From: a candidate division KSB1 bacterium
Lineage (GTDB): Bacteria > Zhuqueibacterota > JdFR-76 > DREG01
Direction: 5' to 3'
DNA length: 32,169 nt
Assembly (NCBI GenBank): GCA_022566355.1
Contig: JADFJB010000049.1
Coordinates: forward strand, 1-32,169
The position numbers and the translations under genes are program-made. How positions within the stretch are numbered: the first letter of the stretch is position 1; the number at the start of each line of letters is the position of its first letter. The notes beneath the pieces were generated by a model. The model ran no database searches, had not been told where the DNA came from, and saw only the letters and a program-made list of their open reading frames with translations. Positions 16,714-25,653 of the stretch are shown in pieces.

Positions 16714-17631
16714 TTATGAAACTTGTTTATTGGGGTAAGCTTTAAGAATTCCCTCACGACAATCGTACAATCGGGTATTAAGTATTTGTTTGGCAAGTGT
16801 AATATCAAGAGATACATCGGCTGGACGGTTGCCTGTTAATTGTACATCCTGCATTGTAGATTTTTCGATATTGTTTATATCCGCACCTAAATGTTGCGCT
16901 AATAATAATCCGAATCGATAGCGATCAATTGATTCGGAGCCACCGATATGAAGTGTCCCGGTAAACTCGATTTTTGCAGCTTCGAAGATGGCATCCGCTA
17001 AATTACCTGCGAAAATAGGGGTTCTGAATTGATCCGAAAAAAGCTTTGTAGCCTTACTTTTACGCCATGAGTGGATCATCCATTCGCTAAAAGAAGTTCC
17101 GGAAATAACTGGTGGACCAAAGATAATCGAAGGTCTGATAACAATATAATCAGAACAGTTTTCTTTTATAGCTAATTCACCTTGCCATTTGCTCCAGCCA
17201 TAATGGTTTAAAGGAGCAGGGGCTGAGTCTTCTCCATAAGCTGCTTCTACACCATTAAAAACCAGGTCTGTTGAAATGTATATTACTCTTGTTCCCATAT
17301 CATGTGCTATTTGAGCAATTTTCTTACTTGCGTGTGTATTTATTTTAAGAGTTTGTGTTTTATTTTTTTCGCTTGTATCTACATTTGTTATTGCAGCATT
17401 GTGAATGATTATATTTGGCTGTATATCAGTAACGCACTTCTCAATTTGATCCATAATTGATAAATCTAAAAACTGCCAATGACAACCATCATATATGGGA
17501 AGATTTTGATAGTATGTAGCTGTAACATCAAATCGTTTTTCAGCTTCCTTAACCAAATATCCACCAAGAAAACTACTTCCCCCGGTAATCAGAATTCTTT
17601 CTTTTATCGGATTCGAATTCTCAGTTTGCAT
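16714..17631 (-). CDS. RmlD-like sugar-nucleotide reductase (extended SDR)
   Basis: A 305-residue extended short-chain dehydrogenase of the dTDP-4-dehydrorhamnose reductase family. The NAD(P)-binding loop is ITGGSSFLGGY (~15-25), DL at ~56 follows, NAAITNVDTSE occupies ~78-88, and the catalytic residues are T121 in ISTDLVFNG and the Y144xxxK148 pair in HYGWSKWQGE. The enzyme class reduces a 4-keto sugar nucleotide for surface polysaccharides. The gene follows the DUF5683-like genes by 16 bases and is likely in their operon; no clear ribosome site is seen before the ATG. No rmlA, rmlB or rmlC is present in the window, so a dTDP-rhamnose role is not certain, and a related NAD-dependent epimerase or reductase is possible. 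Confidence 0.8.
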   Translation of the reverse strand: MQTENSNPIKERILITGGSSFLGGYLVKEAEKRFDVTATYYQNLPIYDGCHWQFLDLSIMDQIEKCVTDIQPNIIIHNAAITNVDTSEKNKTQTLKINTHASKKIAQIAHDMGTRVIYISTDLVFNGVEAAYGEDSAPAPLNHYGWSKWQGELAIKENCSDYIVIRPSIIFGPPVISGTSFSEWMIHSWRKSKATKLFSDQFRTPIFAGNLADAIFEAAKIEFTGTLHIGGSESIDRYRFGLLLAQHLGADINNIEKSTMQDVQLTGNRPADVSLDITLAKQILNTRLYDCREGILKAYPNKQVS

Positions 17632-17646
17632 TTATGGAAAAAACGG

Positions 17647-18369
17647 TTACCAGGTCGTTGAAAAGGAAAGACTCAAATGTACATCCCCGGAAGTTCCAAG
17701 TGATGGACCCACTTTGACATGAGAACCAATTTTTGTTAATTTTCCACGAGCGACAAATATGGCGTCTATTCCACTGATGACATGGTTTGCTATAATTGCT
17801 CCTAGTATTAAAGTGGAATTTCGGTTCGCTTTTTCAGCAGAAAGGCGTAACTCATCAAATTTGTTTTGGTCCTTAACTGAGTTCCATTGCCAGAAATTCT
17901 CCTCGTCAATTGGATATACATCATCATAACGACGAAAACGCCTCATCTCTTCGTTATGTTCATAAATATCAATAAAATTGCTTACATCGGTGTAGAAAGT
18001 TTTTTCCTTACCGGTTCCTTTGACACCAGCGCTTTGGACCGCGAAGTTTTCCAAATCGTTTCGCTTCAAATGACTATATATTTGAAATGAGGCAAACGTA
18101 CTCCAAAACAACCCTTCTGCAACAATAAATGAGCGGGCTCTCGTATTAGCTCCGGTGGATAATTGACCCCAGCCCGGTAGCAGTAAAGATTTTAGAAAGA
18201 CCGGTCCGGTCGATTCATAAGTTGGTTCGGTTTGTTGTGGTTTAAATATTGTGATTTTTGATGGCCTGAATAATTGATAATGACGTGATGAAAAATAATT
18301 AGGATTTTCATCACAAAATAAAACCGTTGGAAAAATCATAATAAAAATAACAAAAATTAGTTTTTTCAA
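17647..18369 (-). CDS. DUF5683-like membrane-associated protein (paralogue 1)
   Basis: About 240 residues with an N-terminal signal peptide (MKKLIFVIFIMIFPTVLFC) and a C-terminal beta-strand-like end (LSLSFSTTW). The core contains KSLLLPGWGQLSTG followed by a hydrophobic helix (SFIVAEGLFWSTFASF) and, later, LILGAIIANHVISGIDAIF. This arrangement recalls DUF5683-type envelope proteins of FCB bacteria, whose function is unknown. The start is a TTG at 18369, after AGTAGG. It is a tandem paralogue of the next gene upstream (18402-19205): both share the PGxGxL-TG loop and the ANHxxSxxDA helix. Confidence 0.65.
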   Translation of the reverse strand: MKKLIFVIFIMIFPTVLFCDENPNYFSSRHYQLFRPSKITIFKPQQTEPTYESTGPVFLKSLLLPGWGQLSTGANTRARSFIVAEGLFWSTFASFQIYSHLKRNDLENFAVQSAGVKGTGKEKTFYTDVSNFIDIYEHNEEMRRFRRYDDVYPIDEENFWQWNSVKDQNKFDELRLSAEKANRNSTLILGAIIANHVISGIDAIFVARGKLTKIGSHVKVGPSLGTSGDVHLSLSFSTTW

Positions 18370-18401
18370 TGCCTACTTCATTTCATGCACAATATTGAAT
18401 T

Positions 18402-19205
18402 TCACCAGTTTATTGCAAAGCTTGCAACGGGCGTCGGTTTGTTATTTACTATTGTATATTTTAAACGAACTAGCGGTTGAATTTTCTTATTAAAACGATT
18501 AACAGACCAAACTGCGTCAAGGGCGCTGAGAATATGGTTAGCGAACGCAATTCCAGTCATTGCCGTGGCTAACTTAAGTTTGTCATTACTTTTGCCACGT
18601 ATAGCCATATAATGTAAACCAGTTTCAGAGGTATCTGTCAATGCGTTTGCTAAAGCCACGTCATCCCAACCGGCATTGAATTTTTGGTATTTGCCAATCA
18701 TCTCATAATATTGCTGAGTTTTGGTCTCCGGTAATTGATGATGTGCCCACTGTTGCCTGGTGTCTTCCGGAAGAGAATTCCACCATTGATTCCAGCGGTC
18801 ATTGCTCCAATAATCTGCAGCATATTGCTTAAACTCTATTTTTAAATCTTCTCCTTTTTTCTTATTGGATGCATAAGTTGTCCACGCTGCAACTTCAATT
18901 CCTAGAAATAAAATCCCTTTCAACCAGGATCCGGTGTAAAGCTCTCCGCTCCCGGGTATCAATAAGGAAAAAAACAGCCCTTTTTTGGATGATTTCAAAT
19001 CCGGATTTTTGTTTGCTTCCAAATCCTGGAAAGCAAAGGAAGTAAGGATTGATGGACCTATAGGTAAGAATGGCTTGCCAAATATTTCCTGGTTTTGGGT
19101 TGAAAAACGTTCATCATTCTTTTTCTCTGATTTTTCTTCTGCCCAAACCAGTGAGTTCAAAAATACTATTAAAACTAAAACTAAAAATAATTTCTTTTTT
19201 TTCAT
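18402..19205 (-). CDS. DUF5683-like membrane-associated protein (paralogue 2)
   Basis: About 267 residues with a signal peptide (MKKKKLFLVLVLIVFLNSLVWA) from the ATG at 19205, preferred over the TTG at 19223 because AGGA precedes it by eight bases. The core has FFSLLIPGSGELYTGSWLKG, a hydrophobic helix with GIEVAAWTTYAS, and near the end GIAFANHILSALDAVWSV, matching its neighbour in order and spacing. A tryptophan-rich middle (DYWSNDRWNQWWNSLPED) is not shared. The two genes are 32 bases apart. The role is unknown; their position next to T9SS-related genes suggests an envelope function. Confidence 0.65.
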   Translation of the reverse strand: MKKKKLFLVLVLIVFLNSLVWAEEKSEKKNDERFSTQNQEIFGKPFLPIGPSILTSFAFQDLEANKNPDLKSSKKGLFFSLLIPGSGELYTGSWLKGILFLGIEVAAWTTYASNKKKGEDLKIEFKQYAADYWSNDRWNQWWNSLPEDTRQQWAHHQLPETKTQQYYEMIGKYQKFNAGWDDVALANALTDTSETGLHYMAIRGKSNDKLKLATAMTGIAFANHILSALDAVWSVNRFNKKIQPLVRLKYTIVNNKPTPVASFAINW

Positions 19206-19273
19206 TTTAAATTTCCTTTTCAAATATCCTATATCTAAATTATTTTAGGATCTGAACGAAAACCTTACAGCTG

Positions 19274-19304
19274 GATTCCCGCTAAAAAGAACGCGGAAAT
19301 GACA
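19274..19304. repeat. Dispersed hairpin repeat, relative of the 7397-7425 hairpin
   Basis: GATTCCCGCTAAAA, a short spacer, then GCGGAAATGACA. Read inverted, the hairpin at 7397-7425 gives GATTCCCGCTAAAA identically and GCGGGAATGACA with one difference. It lies in the 155-bp gap between two minus-strand genes. Confidence 0.6.
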
Positions 19305-19360
19305 AGAAAGAGTTTTTTTATTATCCATTAATTGGTTTATTTTTCCATTAATATTTGTTG

Positions 19361-22339
19361 TTAATCCAAATAATCAAATGTAAAGCCAAAATAAAAACGC
19401 CATTCTTTACCATACTTAAAGTTGCGGTTTGTTATTTCATCAAAACCGTAAGCACCATCAAAAAATAATCTCATTGGAAAATTATAAAAAGCAAACGTAT
19501 CAACCCGAATTTGAAATCCAACATCCTTCTTGAAATCATCCAGTTGAATAGAACCCTCATTCCAGGCATTGCCAAAATCCACAAATAAGCCTGCGTAAAG
19601 TTTGTCAAATTGGAAGGGTGGTATATTGACTCCAAGGTTATCCGATATTTTGAATCGGTAGGATAAGGAAGTATTTAAAAGTTTTCTTCCTTCGATGCTA
19701 TAATAAGGATAGCCTTTTAAGCCAAGAAGTCCTCCGGCAAATAAATTAAAGAAGCTTTCAACAGGTTTATCGATAAAACCACCTCTGACATGAAATTCCA
19801 GACCATGCTTCCAGGGCAATGAAAAAAATTCTGACCAGTCAAAATTAAATTGATTGTAATTAAATGGTTTGAATACTTCCTGAACAGTGCTGTATTTCCG
19901 GTTTATTTCAAAACCCTTGATAAATTTGTTATGAAGGCGATCATATTTTAATGTAAATCGCCTGCCAAATCTTGGATTGATTACTGATGTTCTTGATCTG
20001 GCAACACCCTCATGCCGCCATTCTAAAGAGAAATCAGATCCGAGAAAATAAGTGTAACTAAACCTTACTTCGTTGTTCCCTTGCTGTGTGGTTATTTTTC
20101 CATCATAACGGCTGTACACAAACATACCGCGTATTGTGTTAGTTGTGTTGAGTTTCAATTCCAATCCCAGGTCAACTTCCAAAAGGTTATACTTGAATTT
20201 ATCACTATTGTCTTCGGTATGTCGAGTTTGGTTGTAAACCTCCACAAAAATAGTTGGGTAGAATTTTCGGTATTGGATAATGCCAAATAAATCCATATCA
20301 AATGACCGGTTGAGTACAAAACCGCCCAGGATGGAATATTTATTAAGGACTTCACTCGAAGCAAAATAGCTGCCCAATTTCAGGGTATTATAATCAACCA
20401 TTACTCTTGGAAATAAATTCAAAACCCCATATGTATTCTTGTATTTCTCTACATCCGGATTATCATTTTTTTGATTATATCCAATAGATGAATTTCCGTT
20501 GTTTCCGTTGTTTGTCTGGGCAATTTCTGTCACAGGAGTGGAACGCGGCAGTCGTTCTTTCGCTAAATAGTTAAATTCGTTCAGCTTTTTTGGATCGGCA
20601 ATATATGCTATTTTATAACCATCCGATGTATACAAACTGTAGGCGAGTCCTCTTTGTGGATGATAGCTTGGCATGAAAGCCCCACCAATAACATTGGTAA
20701 GAGGAGTGGATTCATTCGATTCAAGATCTAGCTCATAAATGTTGAAAATACCACTTTTATCCCAGCTAAAAAATATGGATCCTCCGATGGGATTGAAAAC
20801 GGGAGTTCGTGAATCTGAGGCGTCTTGAATCAGGTAACGAAAATTATCGCCGTTTTTATTGATCATCGCAATATCCCGACCATTATTATTGGAAATATCG
20901 AAAACGATCCGTTTGCCATCGGGAGACCAAGAAGGCCGGAAGATTTGCTCCCCATTTTTAAATCGAGTAACTGGGTGAATGGTTCGCTGAGAGGGATTCA
21001 CGATGACAATATTGTCTGTTCCATCTTTCCCGGTTACACACACTATTTTGTTTTCAACCGGGGACCAATTTGGATTTCTTAATCTTCCACCATGGGTAAT
21101 TCGAGTTTCTTGTTTGCTTTCCAAATCATAGATAAAAAGTTCAAAATATGTAGAGCCAAATCGATCGTAACGATGTTTTTTAACATAAGCCAACTGTTTG
21201 CCTTCAGGTGAAAAAGCAGGTGAATACTGAACATTGCTCTTAATTTCTTGAAATTCCTTTTTGTCAAAATCATATAGAGTCAGGCTGCTAGGACTAAAAT
21301 GTTCTCGACCTTTATTGCTTACATAAGCTACCTGGTTATTGATCGGTGCCCAAACCGGATAAAAATTGCCAAATCCTTCCTTTTCTATAATTACCCCGCG
21401 ATTTTCGTTTTTTGAGATTTGTTTTGTGCCATCTTGGTAGACGCATTCAAGGAAATTCTTCCATTCATCATAAATCTTGTCTATCGATTTTCCTAAAACC
21501 TTCTTAACCGCGGAGTTGAAATTAATCCTGAGAGGAGATTTCATACCTCTGGTAATTTTTGCAATAGTATCCGATCCATAATTTTCACTGATGTAGTTGA
21601 CCAGGGAAAAACCTGAATTGTAAACTTGTTCGTTCCCCAGGCTTGTATGTCCGAACGAGGACATTTCATTATAGCTTAGCATTTTATGATCTAAAACTGC
21701 GGTACGGAGAATCATATCACGGTGTGTGTCCCAAAAATCATAAGACGTATTTTCAGATTGAAATTGCGCTATACCTTCGGCAAACCAGGGGGGAATAATG
21801 GCACCTGCAAATGGAAAGGACACAATTCTATTTGGGAAACCATAAAGAACATCGGGTCTAATTTCTTGCTCGTATCCGATATATTGGAAGTATAGAGCCG
21901 GGATATGATCTCCAAATTTTTTGGATTGGTCGAGGGAGATCATATGGGTGAATTCATGAGTGACAACACCCAGGAGCCAGGGATGTGTTCCACGGAGATC
22001 AAAATCCATTGGTGTGGCCCAGATTTCGATTTTATTATCGTAGAAATACGCAGCCCCATTTGAATAATCATCATGATCCCGCACTATGAAATGAAAAGGT
22101 TTATCGCCTTTATATCCATATAAATCTGTTATGGGGGCGTAGATTTCTTCGGCGATTCGAGCGATTTCCTTAGCAGTCCGTTCAACGCCATTATGAAAGT
22201 GAACTTCAAAGTGTTCAGTCTTTATGCTATACCAATCCAATTCCGGATGGTTGAAATCATCCGGCTGGGCCAAAGCCGTATTATCATTCCATGAAATAAT
22301 TAGTACGATAAACAGAAAGGGTTTTATTAATCGCGACAT
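19361..22339 (-). CDS. Secreted gluzincin peptidase / PD40 beta-propeller / outer-membrane barrel fusion
   Basis: A 992-residue envelope protein. After a signal peptide (cleavage near TALAQ, residue 25) comes a peptidase-MA-like domain (~30-300) with the zinc motif HEFTH (H128, E129, H132) and the third ligand E188 in PPWFAEGIAQF. Residues ~320-610 hold repeated PD40/TolB-type blades (NFYPVWAPINNQVAYVS, YSPAFSPEGKQLAYV, FRPSWSPDGKRIVF). Residues ~640-992 are a predicted beta-barrel of surface-antigen/BamA type (KGYPYYSIEGRKLLNTSLSYRF, AGLFVDFGNAWNEG) ending in FTFDYLD. The ATG overlaps the stop of the upstream M6-like gene by one base (TAATG), so the two are translationally coupled. It probably sits in the outer membrane with the peptidase in the periplasm or at the surface. 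Single domains are recognisable; the function of the fusion is not known. Confidence 0.82.
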   Translation of the reverse strand: MSRLIKPFLFIVLIISWNDNTALAQPDDFNHPELDWYSIKTEHFEVHFHNGVERTAKEIARIAEEIYAPITDLYGYKGDKPFHFIVRDHDDYSNGAAYFYDNKIEIWATPMDFDLRGTHPWLLGVVTHEFTHMISLDQSKKFGDHIPALYFQYIGYEQEIRPDVLYGFPNRIVSFPFAGAIIPPWFAEGIAQFQSENTSYDFWDTHRDMILRTAVLDHKMLSYNEMSSFGHTSLGNEQVYNSGFSLVNYISENYGSDTIAKITRGMKSPLRINFNSAVKKVLGKSIDKIYDEWKNFLECVYQDGTKQISKNENRGVIIEKEGFGNFYPVWAPINNQVAYVSNKGREHFSPSSLTLYDFDKKEFQEIKSNVQYSPAFSPEGKQLAYVKKHRYDRFGSTYFELFIYDLESKQETRITHGGRLRNPNWSPVENKIVCVTGKDGTDNIVIVNPSQRTIHPVTRFKNGEQIFRPSWSPDGKRIVFDISNNNGRDIAMINKNGDNFRYLIQDASDSRTPVFNPIGGSIFFSWDKSGIFNIYELDLESNESTPLTNVIGGAFMPSYHPQRGLAYSLYTSDGYKIAYIADPKKLNEFNYLAKERLPRSTPVTEIAQTNNGNNGNSSIGYNQKNDNPDVEKYKNTYGVLNLFPRVMVDYNTLKLGSYFASSEVLNKYSILGGFVLNRSFDMDLFGIIQYRKFYPTIFVEVYNQTRHTEDNSDKFKYNLLEVDLGLELKLNTTNTIRGMFVYSRYDGKITTQQGNNEVRFSYTYFLGSDFSLEWRHEGVARSRTSVINPRFGRRFTLKYDRLHNKFIKGFEINRKYSTVQEVFKPFNYNQFNFDWSEFFSLPWKHGLEFHVRGGFIDKPVESFFNLFAGGLLGLKGYPYYSIEGRKLLNTSLSYRFKISDNLGVNIPPFQFDKLYAGLFVDFGNAWNEGSIQLDDFKKDVGFQIRVDTFAFYNFPMRLFFDGAYGFDEITNRNFKYGKEWRFYFGFTFDYLD

Positions 22340-25300
22340 TATTTTACTACCGCAACTTTAATTATATGAACATCCTGGCTTTTGCCGTCATCTGCCAGTA
22401 ACCTTGCCATATAAACACCACTTGATACACCAGTTAGTGGCCAGACAACTTCGTTTTCAACATTTGCGGTTCCATTTGTTTCAAGTTTCGTGATTGATTC
22501 ACCAGCTAAATCATATATCGAAATCGTAATTTGTGCATCTTTTTGTAACAAAAAGCGAAATGTTGTTTGATTCCCTTCGGTGGGATTTGGATAATTATAA
22601 GCAAACTGAACGAGTTCATTATTTGGATTTATTACTTGCTCCGGGACAAAGGTATTATTACTACTGCCATTTGCATCAAACCTTGCCTGCAGCCAGGAAC
22701 CTTCTGTAAGCCAATTGGAAATATCTACTTTTCTGACGTGGAAAAATCCATCGGAATTTGCATCGATCAATTCGATGGTTCCATCGTTATTCAAGTCTGC
22801 CAAAGATAGGTTTGGCGTTTCAATACTGCCGCCGCCACTATAAAATAATGTCGAATTTACATTACCTGCCTCATCGATTACGATAATATCATTCTGTCCA
22901 TTTTTCGCAAAAATATTTCCGCTTGAAGGAGTTAATAAAACGAGGGGAGCGCTATAATATCTTTCAGAATTTTGCAATGGCTGATCCAATTCGACAGGAA
23001 AGCCATTCGCAAGTGTGCCATTATGATTGAATACCCAAATGCTTTTTTGAGTGGAAAGTATGATTTCGCCAAAGCCGTCGTGATCGATGTCCGCAAGAAC
23101 AGGGTAGCCCATAACCGGGTTGTCGAGTTCAAAATCCAAACCATCAATTTCAATCAGCTCAGAAGTAAAGCCATTTATTTTCCTGCCGGAATTCAAAATT
23201 AAGGAAGGTGAATTGACGTCGCTCAGATACCCGGAAGTAATACTATTTTGATTCGATTGATCAATGTTAACCTGTTTTTCAGTCAAAATTGAACCTGCCT
23301 GGTTTAGCATTAAGAGACTGCTTTCAGTGAGTACTGCCAGATGCGTTTGTCCGGTTGCAATATTCGTTTTACAAAAGGATAATATTTGACTATTTAAATC
23401 TTTTTCCCATAATTGCGTGCCGTCGAAAGAAAAAAGGCTCATAGTTTGTCCGCCTGAAACCACAAGGTTTCCTTGCCACACCAGCATGTGGTCTACTTCC
23501 TGGTCTTTCTCCCAAATACGCTTAGCAAATCCCGAGTTAAGATCAATCTCATTTGTAGACCAGGCGATTAGTTTTTCATGATCCACTGCTGCGTAGATTA
23601 TGGAAGGCGTTTCACTTATCCGATCATTTACGACAATTGGATGGCTAATATTACCTTGTACTGTATCAAAAAGCGCTAATTGAAATCGTTCCAAATTACC
23701 ATCCCAGTTTTGCACTGTCAACGAGTCTTTCCTTGGAATGAAAGGATTTCCATTATGATCCCATGCAAAAATTTGATTATTTCCGGGTGTGAAGAAGATA
23801 GCAGCTTGATTAGTTTGTGAAAGTTCAGCAATGGTTGGAGGAAATTTCACCCTAGTATTATCTGAGAAACGAGCTGGAAAATTGGCATAGTTTACGGAAT
23901 TACTGTAATCAAATTTCATAACGGAATCGATTGAACTGAAATTCGATAAAGTGATAAATGTCTGCGCACCCGAGTTGCTTCGGCTTGACGGATTGGAAGT
24001 GGGGGAGAAGCTAACAAAATTACTTTGATTTGCCAGAATGTGTATTTCATTATCACTGTAAAAAGCGTCATGCAACACACCGAACTCACTACCGCTTCCG
24101 GGGCTCAAAAAACCAAAAGTTTGGCCTATGTCCTGGGAACCATCAGCTTCCTCCAAATCAACACCCCGGTTTATAGGGTCAGCATTGATTCTGTTTGAAT
24201 TATAATTTTCCTCAATAATTCGATCATCAATGTGCCACACAAGAATACCGGATCCAGGGATCGCAAAATCATATTCTTCAATCGAAGTAATAACTCCGAG
24301 GCGTTCACCGGCAGATGTGTCGATTTGTGCGGTGAATCTACCGGTTCTATCGAATTCAAGACGATGTCCAAATTGGTCAAAACCAAATGTAATATCATCC
24401 TTATTGTAATTGGAACTTCTATTTTCGATTAGAAAATACTCATGTGCATTAATCGGGATTTTGAAAATTCTTGGCGTCTTCTTAACAGAACTCACTGCTA
24501 CCTGGATCCCGGTTCCCGGTTCTAACAGAATTGGCTCTTCCCAACCCAAGAATACCTTTGACCAGGCAGTCGGTTGTGCAGGGATCAAACCAAAATAATT
24601 ACTAGCGCCGGCATCCATTAAACCCCAGGCGCCAACACCTGATTGACCTGTGTCCGTATTAAAAAGACTCGGTAAACCCAATTGATTGCCGAGAAGTAAA
24701 ACAAAAGTTCCTTTCAGGGCAAATTCACTGTCTTCTTGGTTTTGCGTTTCCGGTAGGATGATACCCTCTTTAACGATCCCATTTGATGTCACAATACCGC
24801 CATAAGCCGGATCATTGTTGCCAAGACGTTCTCTCAAATCATTTTCAGATAAGAATGTGGATGGGATATCATTGGGTGTTAAATCGAAATCGCTCGAAAA
24901 ATCTTGACCTACGCCAGCATGAAATACCACAAATATATCGAATTCAGAAAATAATATTTGATCTTCTTCATTTGCTGCTAAAATGGCATCTCGAAACAAT
25001 TCTGCCTGGCGAATATTGAGTTCTTCTTCAGTCGTATTGGGGTTATAGTATTCCATTTTTTGTGGTAAACCATAACTTTGATTGTTTTGCAGTGGATACA
25101 CATCTCCTGTCAAAATTAATTTACTCTTTGAAACCGATTTATAATAACGGGATGCGGCTGTTAATTGAGCCAGAAAATATTCGCGATCATGCGGCGGCGG
25201 ATCAATAACTGTACTATCATTCGAACTAATATTAAAAGTGCCATTTCCCGTGGTGGTTGAAACAGTGTCAGGTTGGAAAGAAACACGAATTCCCATTACC

Positions 25301-25515
25301 CGAAGAGTTATCGATGAATTTCTCCTTTTTACTATTGAACTAGTTCCGGTTTTATTAAAGTAGTCAATACTGAGCAGTTTTTGGAGACTAATACTATTCA
25401 ATTTATATTGAGGAATTAAAGTGGTTTTTTGCCCAACCTGGGAAAAGGATACCCTAATTAATATGATGAAAAAAAACAGGAGAAAACAGAGTACTTTGCT
25501 TTTGAAATTGTTCAT
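22339..25515 (-). CDS. M6-like secreted protein with T9SS sorting domain; zinc motif lost
   Basis: About 1058 residues from the ATG at 25515, chosen because it gives a clean signal peptide (MNNFKSKVLCFLLFFF...VSFSQ); a TTG at 25560 is in frame. Residues ~110-420 match the M6 (immune inhibitor A-like) peptidase domain: FDIFVVFHAGVGQD, then TFVLLLGNQLGLPSLFNT, WGLMDAGASN, TAWSKVFLGWEEP and GILVWHIDD. The position of HExxH is LLLGN, so zinc binding and catalysis should be lost. Later come beta-propeller-like and FG-GAP-type repeats with calcium-loop patterns (DIDHDGFGE, DLNNDGTIE). The C terminus (YNYPNPTEGNQTTFRF ... GVYMARL) is a type A T9SS sorting domain. It likely reaches the cell surface via T9SS as a binding rather than cleaving protein. 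Confidence 0.85.
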   Translation of the reverse strand: MNNFKSKVLCFLLFFFIILIRVSFSQVGQKTTLIPQYKLNSISLQKLLSIDYFNKTGTSSIVKRRNSSITLRVMGIRVSFQPDTVSTTTGNGTFNISSNDSTVIDPPPHDREYFLAQLTAASRYYKSVSKSKLILTGDVYPLQNNQSYGLPQKMEYYNPNTTEEELNIRQAELFRDAILAANEEDQILFSEFDIFVVFHAGVGQDFSSDFDLTPNDIPSTFLSENDLRERLGNNDPAYGGIVTSNGIVKEGIILPETQNQEDSEFALKGTFVLLLGNQLGLPSLFNTDTGQSGVGAWGLMDAGASNYFGLIPAQPTAWSKVFLGWEEPILLEPGTGIQVAVSSVKKTPRIFKIPINAHEYFLIENRSSNYNKDDITFGFDQFGHRLEFDRTGRFTAQIDTSAGERLGVITSIEEYDFAIPGSGILVWHIDDRIIEENYNSNRINADPINRGVDLEEADGSQDIGQTFGFLSPGSGSEFGVLHDAFYSDNEIHILANQSNFVSFSPTSNPSSRSNSGAQTFITLSNFSSIDSVMKFDYSNSVNYANFPARFSDNTRVKFPPTIAELSQTNQAAIFFTPGNNQIFAWDHNGNPFIPRKDSLTVQNWDGNLERFQLALFDTVQGNISHPIVVNDRISETPSIIYAAVDHEKLIAWSTNEIDLNSGFAKRIWEKDQEVDHMLVWQGNLVVSGGQTMSLFSFDGTQLWEKDLNSQILSFCKTNIATGQTHLAVLTESSLLMLNQAGSILTEKQVNIDQSNQNSITSGYLSDVNSPSLILNSGRKINGFTSELIEIDGLDFELDNPVMGYPVLADIDHDGFGEIILSTQKSIWVFNHNGTLANGFPVELDQPLQNSERYYSAPLVLLTPSSGNIFAKNGQNDIIVIDEAGNVNSTLFYSGGGSIETPNLSLADLNNDGTIELIDANSDGFFHVRKVDISNWLTEGSWLQARFDANGSSNNTFVPEQVINPNNELVQFAYNYPNPTEGNQTTFRFLLQKDAQITISIYDLAGESITKLETNGTANVENEVVWPLTGVSSGVYMARLLADDGKSQDVHIIKVAVVK

Positions 25516-25589
25516 GCTTTTATAACTATTAAAAGTTATCTTGCTTTTGATGTTTATCAAAAGAAGTGTACATCAGTGCTATACAAATA

Positions 25590-25625
25590 AAAACCGAGGC
25601 CAATGACTTGACCTCGGTTTTTATT
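25590..25625 (-). terminator. Terminator after the PorV-like gene
   Basis: AAACCGAGG (25591-25599) pairs with CCTCGGTTT (25612-25620), with T-rich runs on both strands. It separates the PorV-like gene from the M6-like gene, which therefore needs its own promoter. Confidence 0.8.
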
Positions 25626-25653
25626 CGCTAAAAAGTGCAATTTCTAAGTAGCT

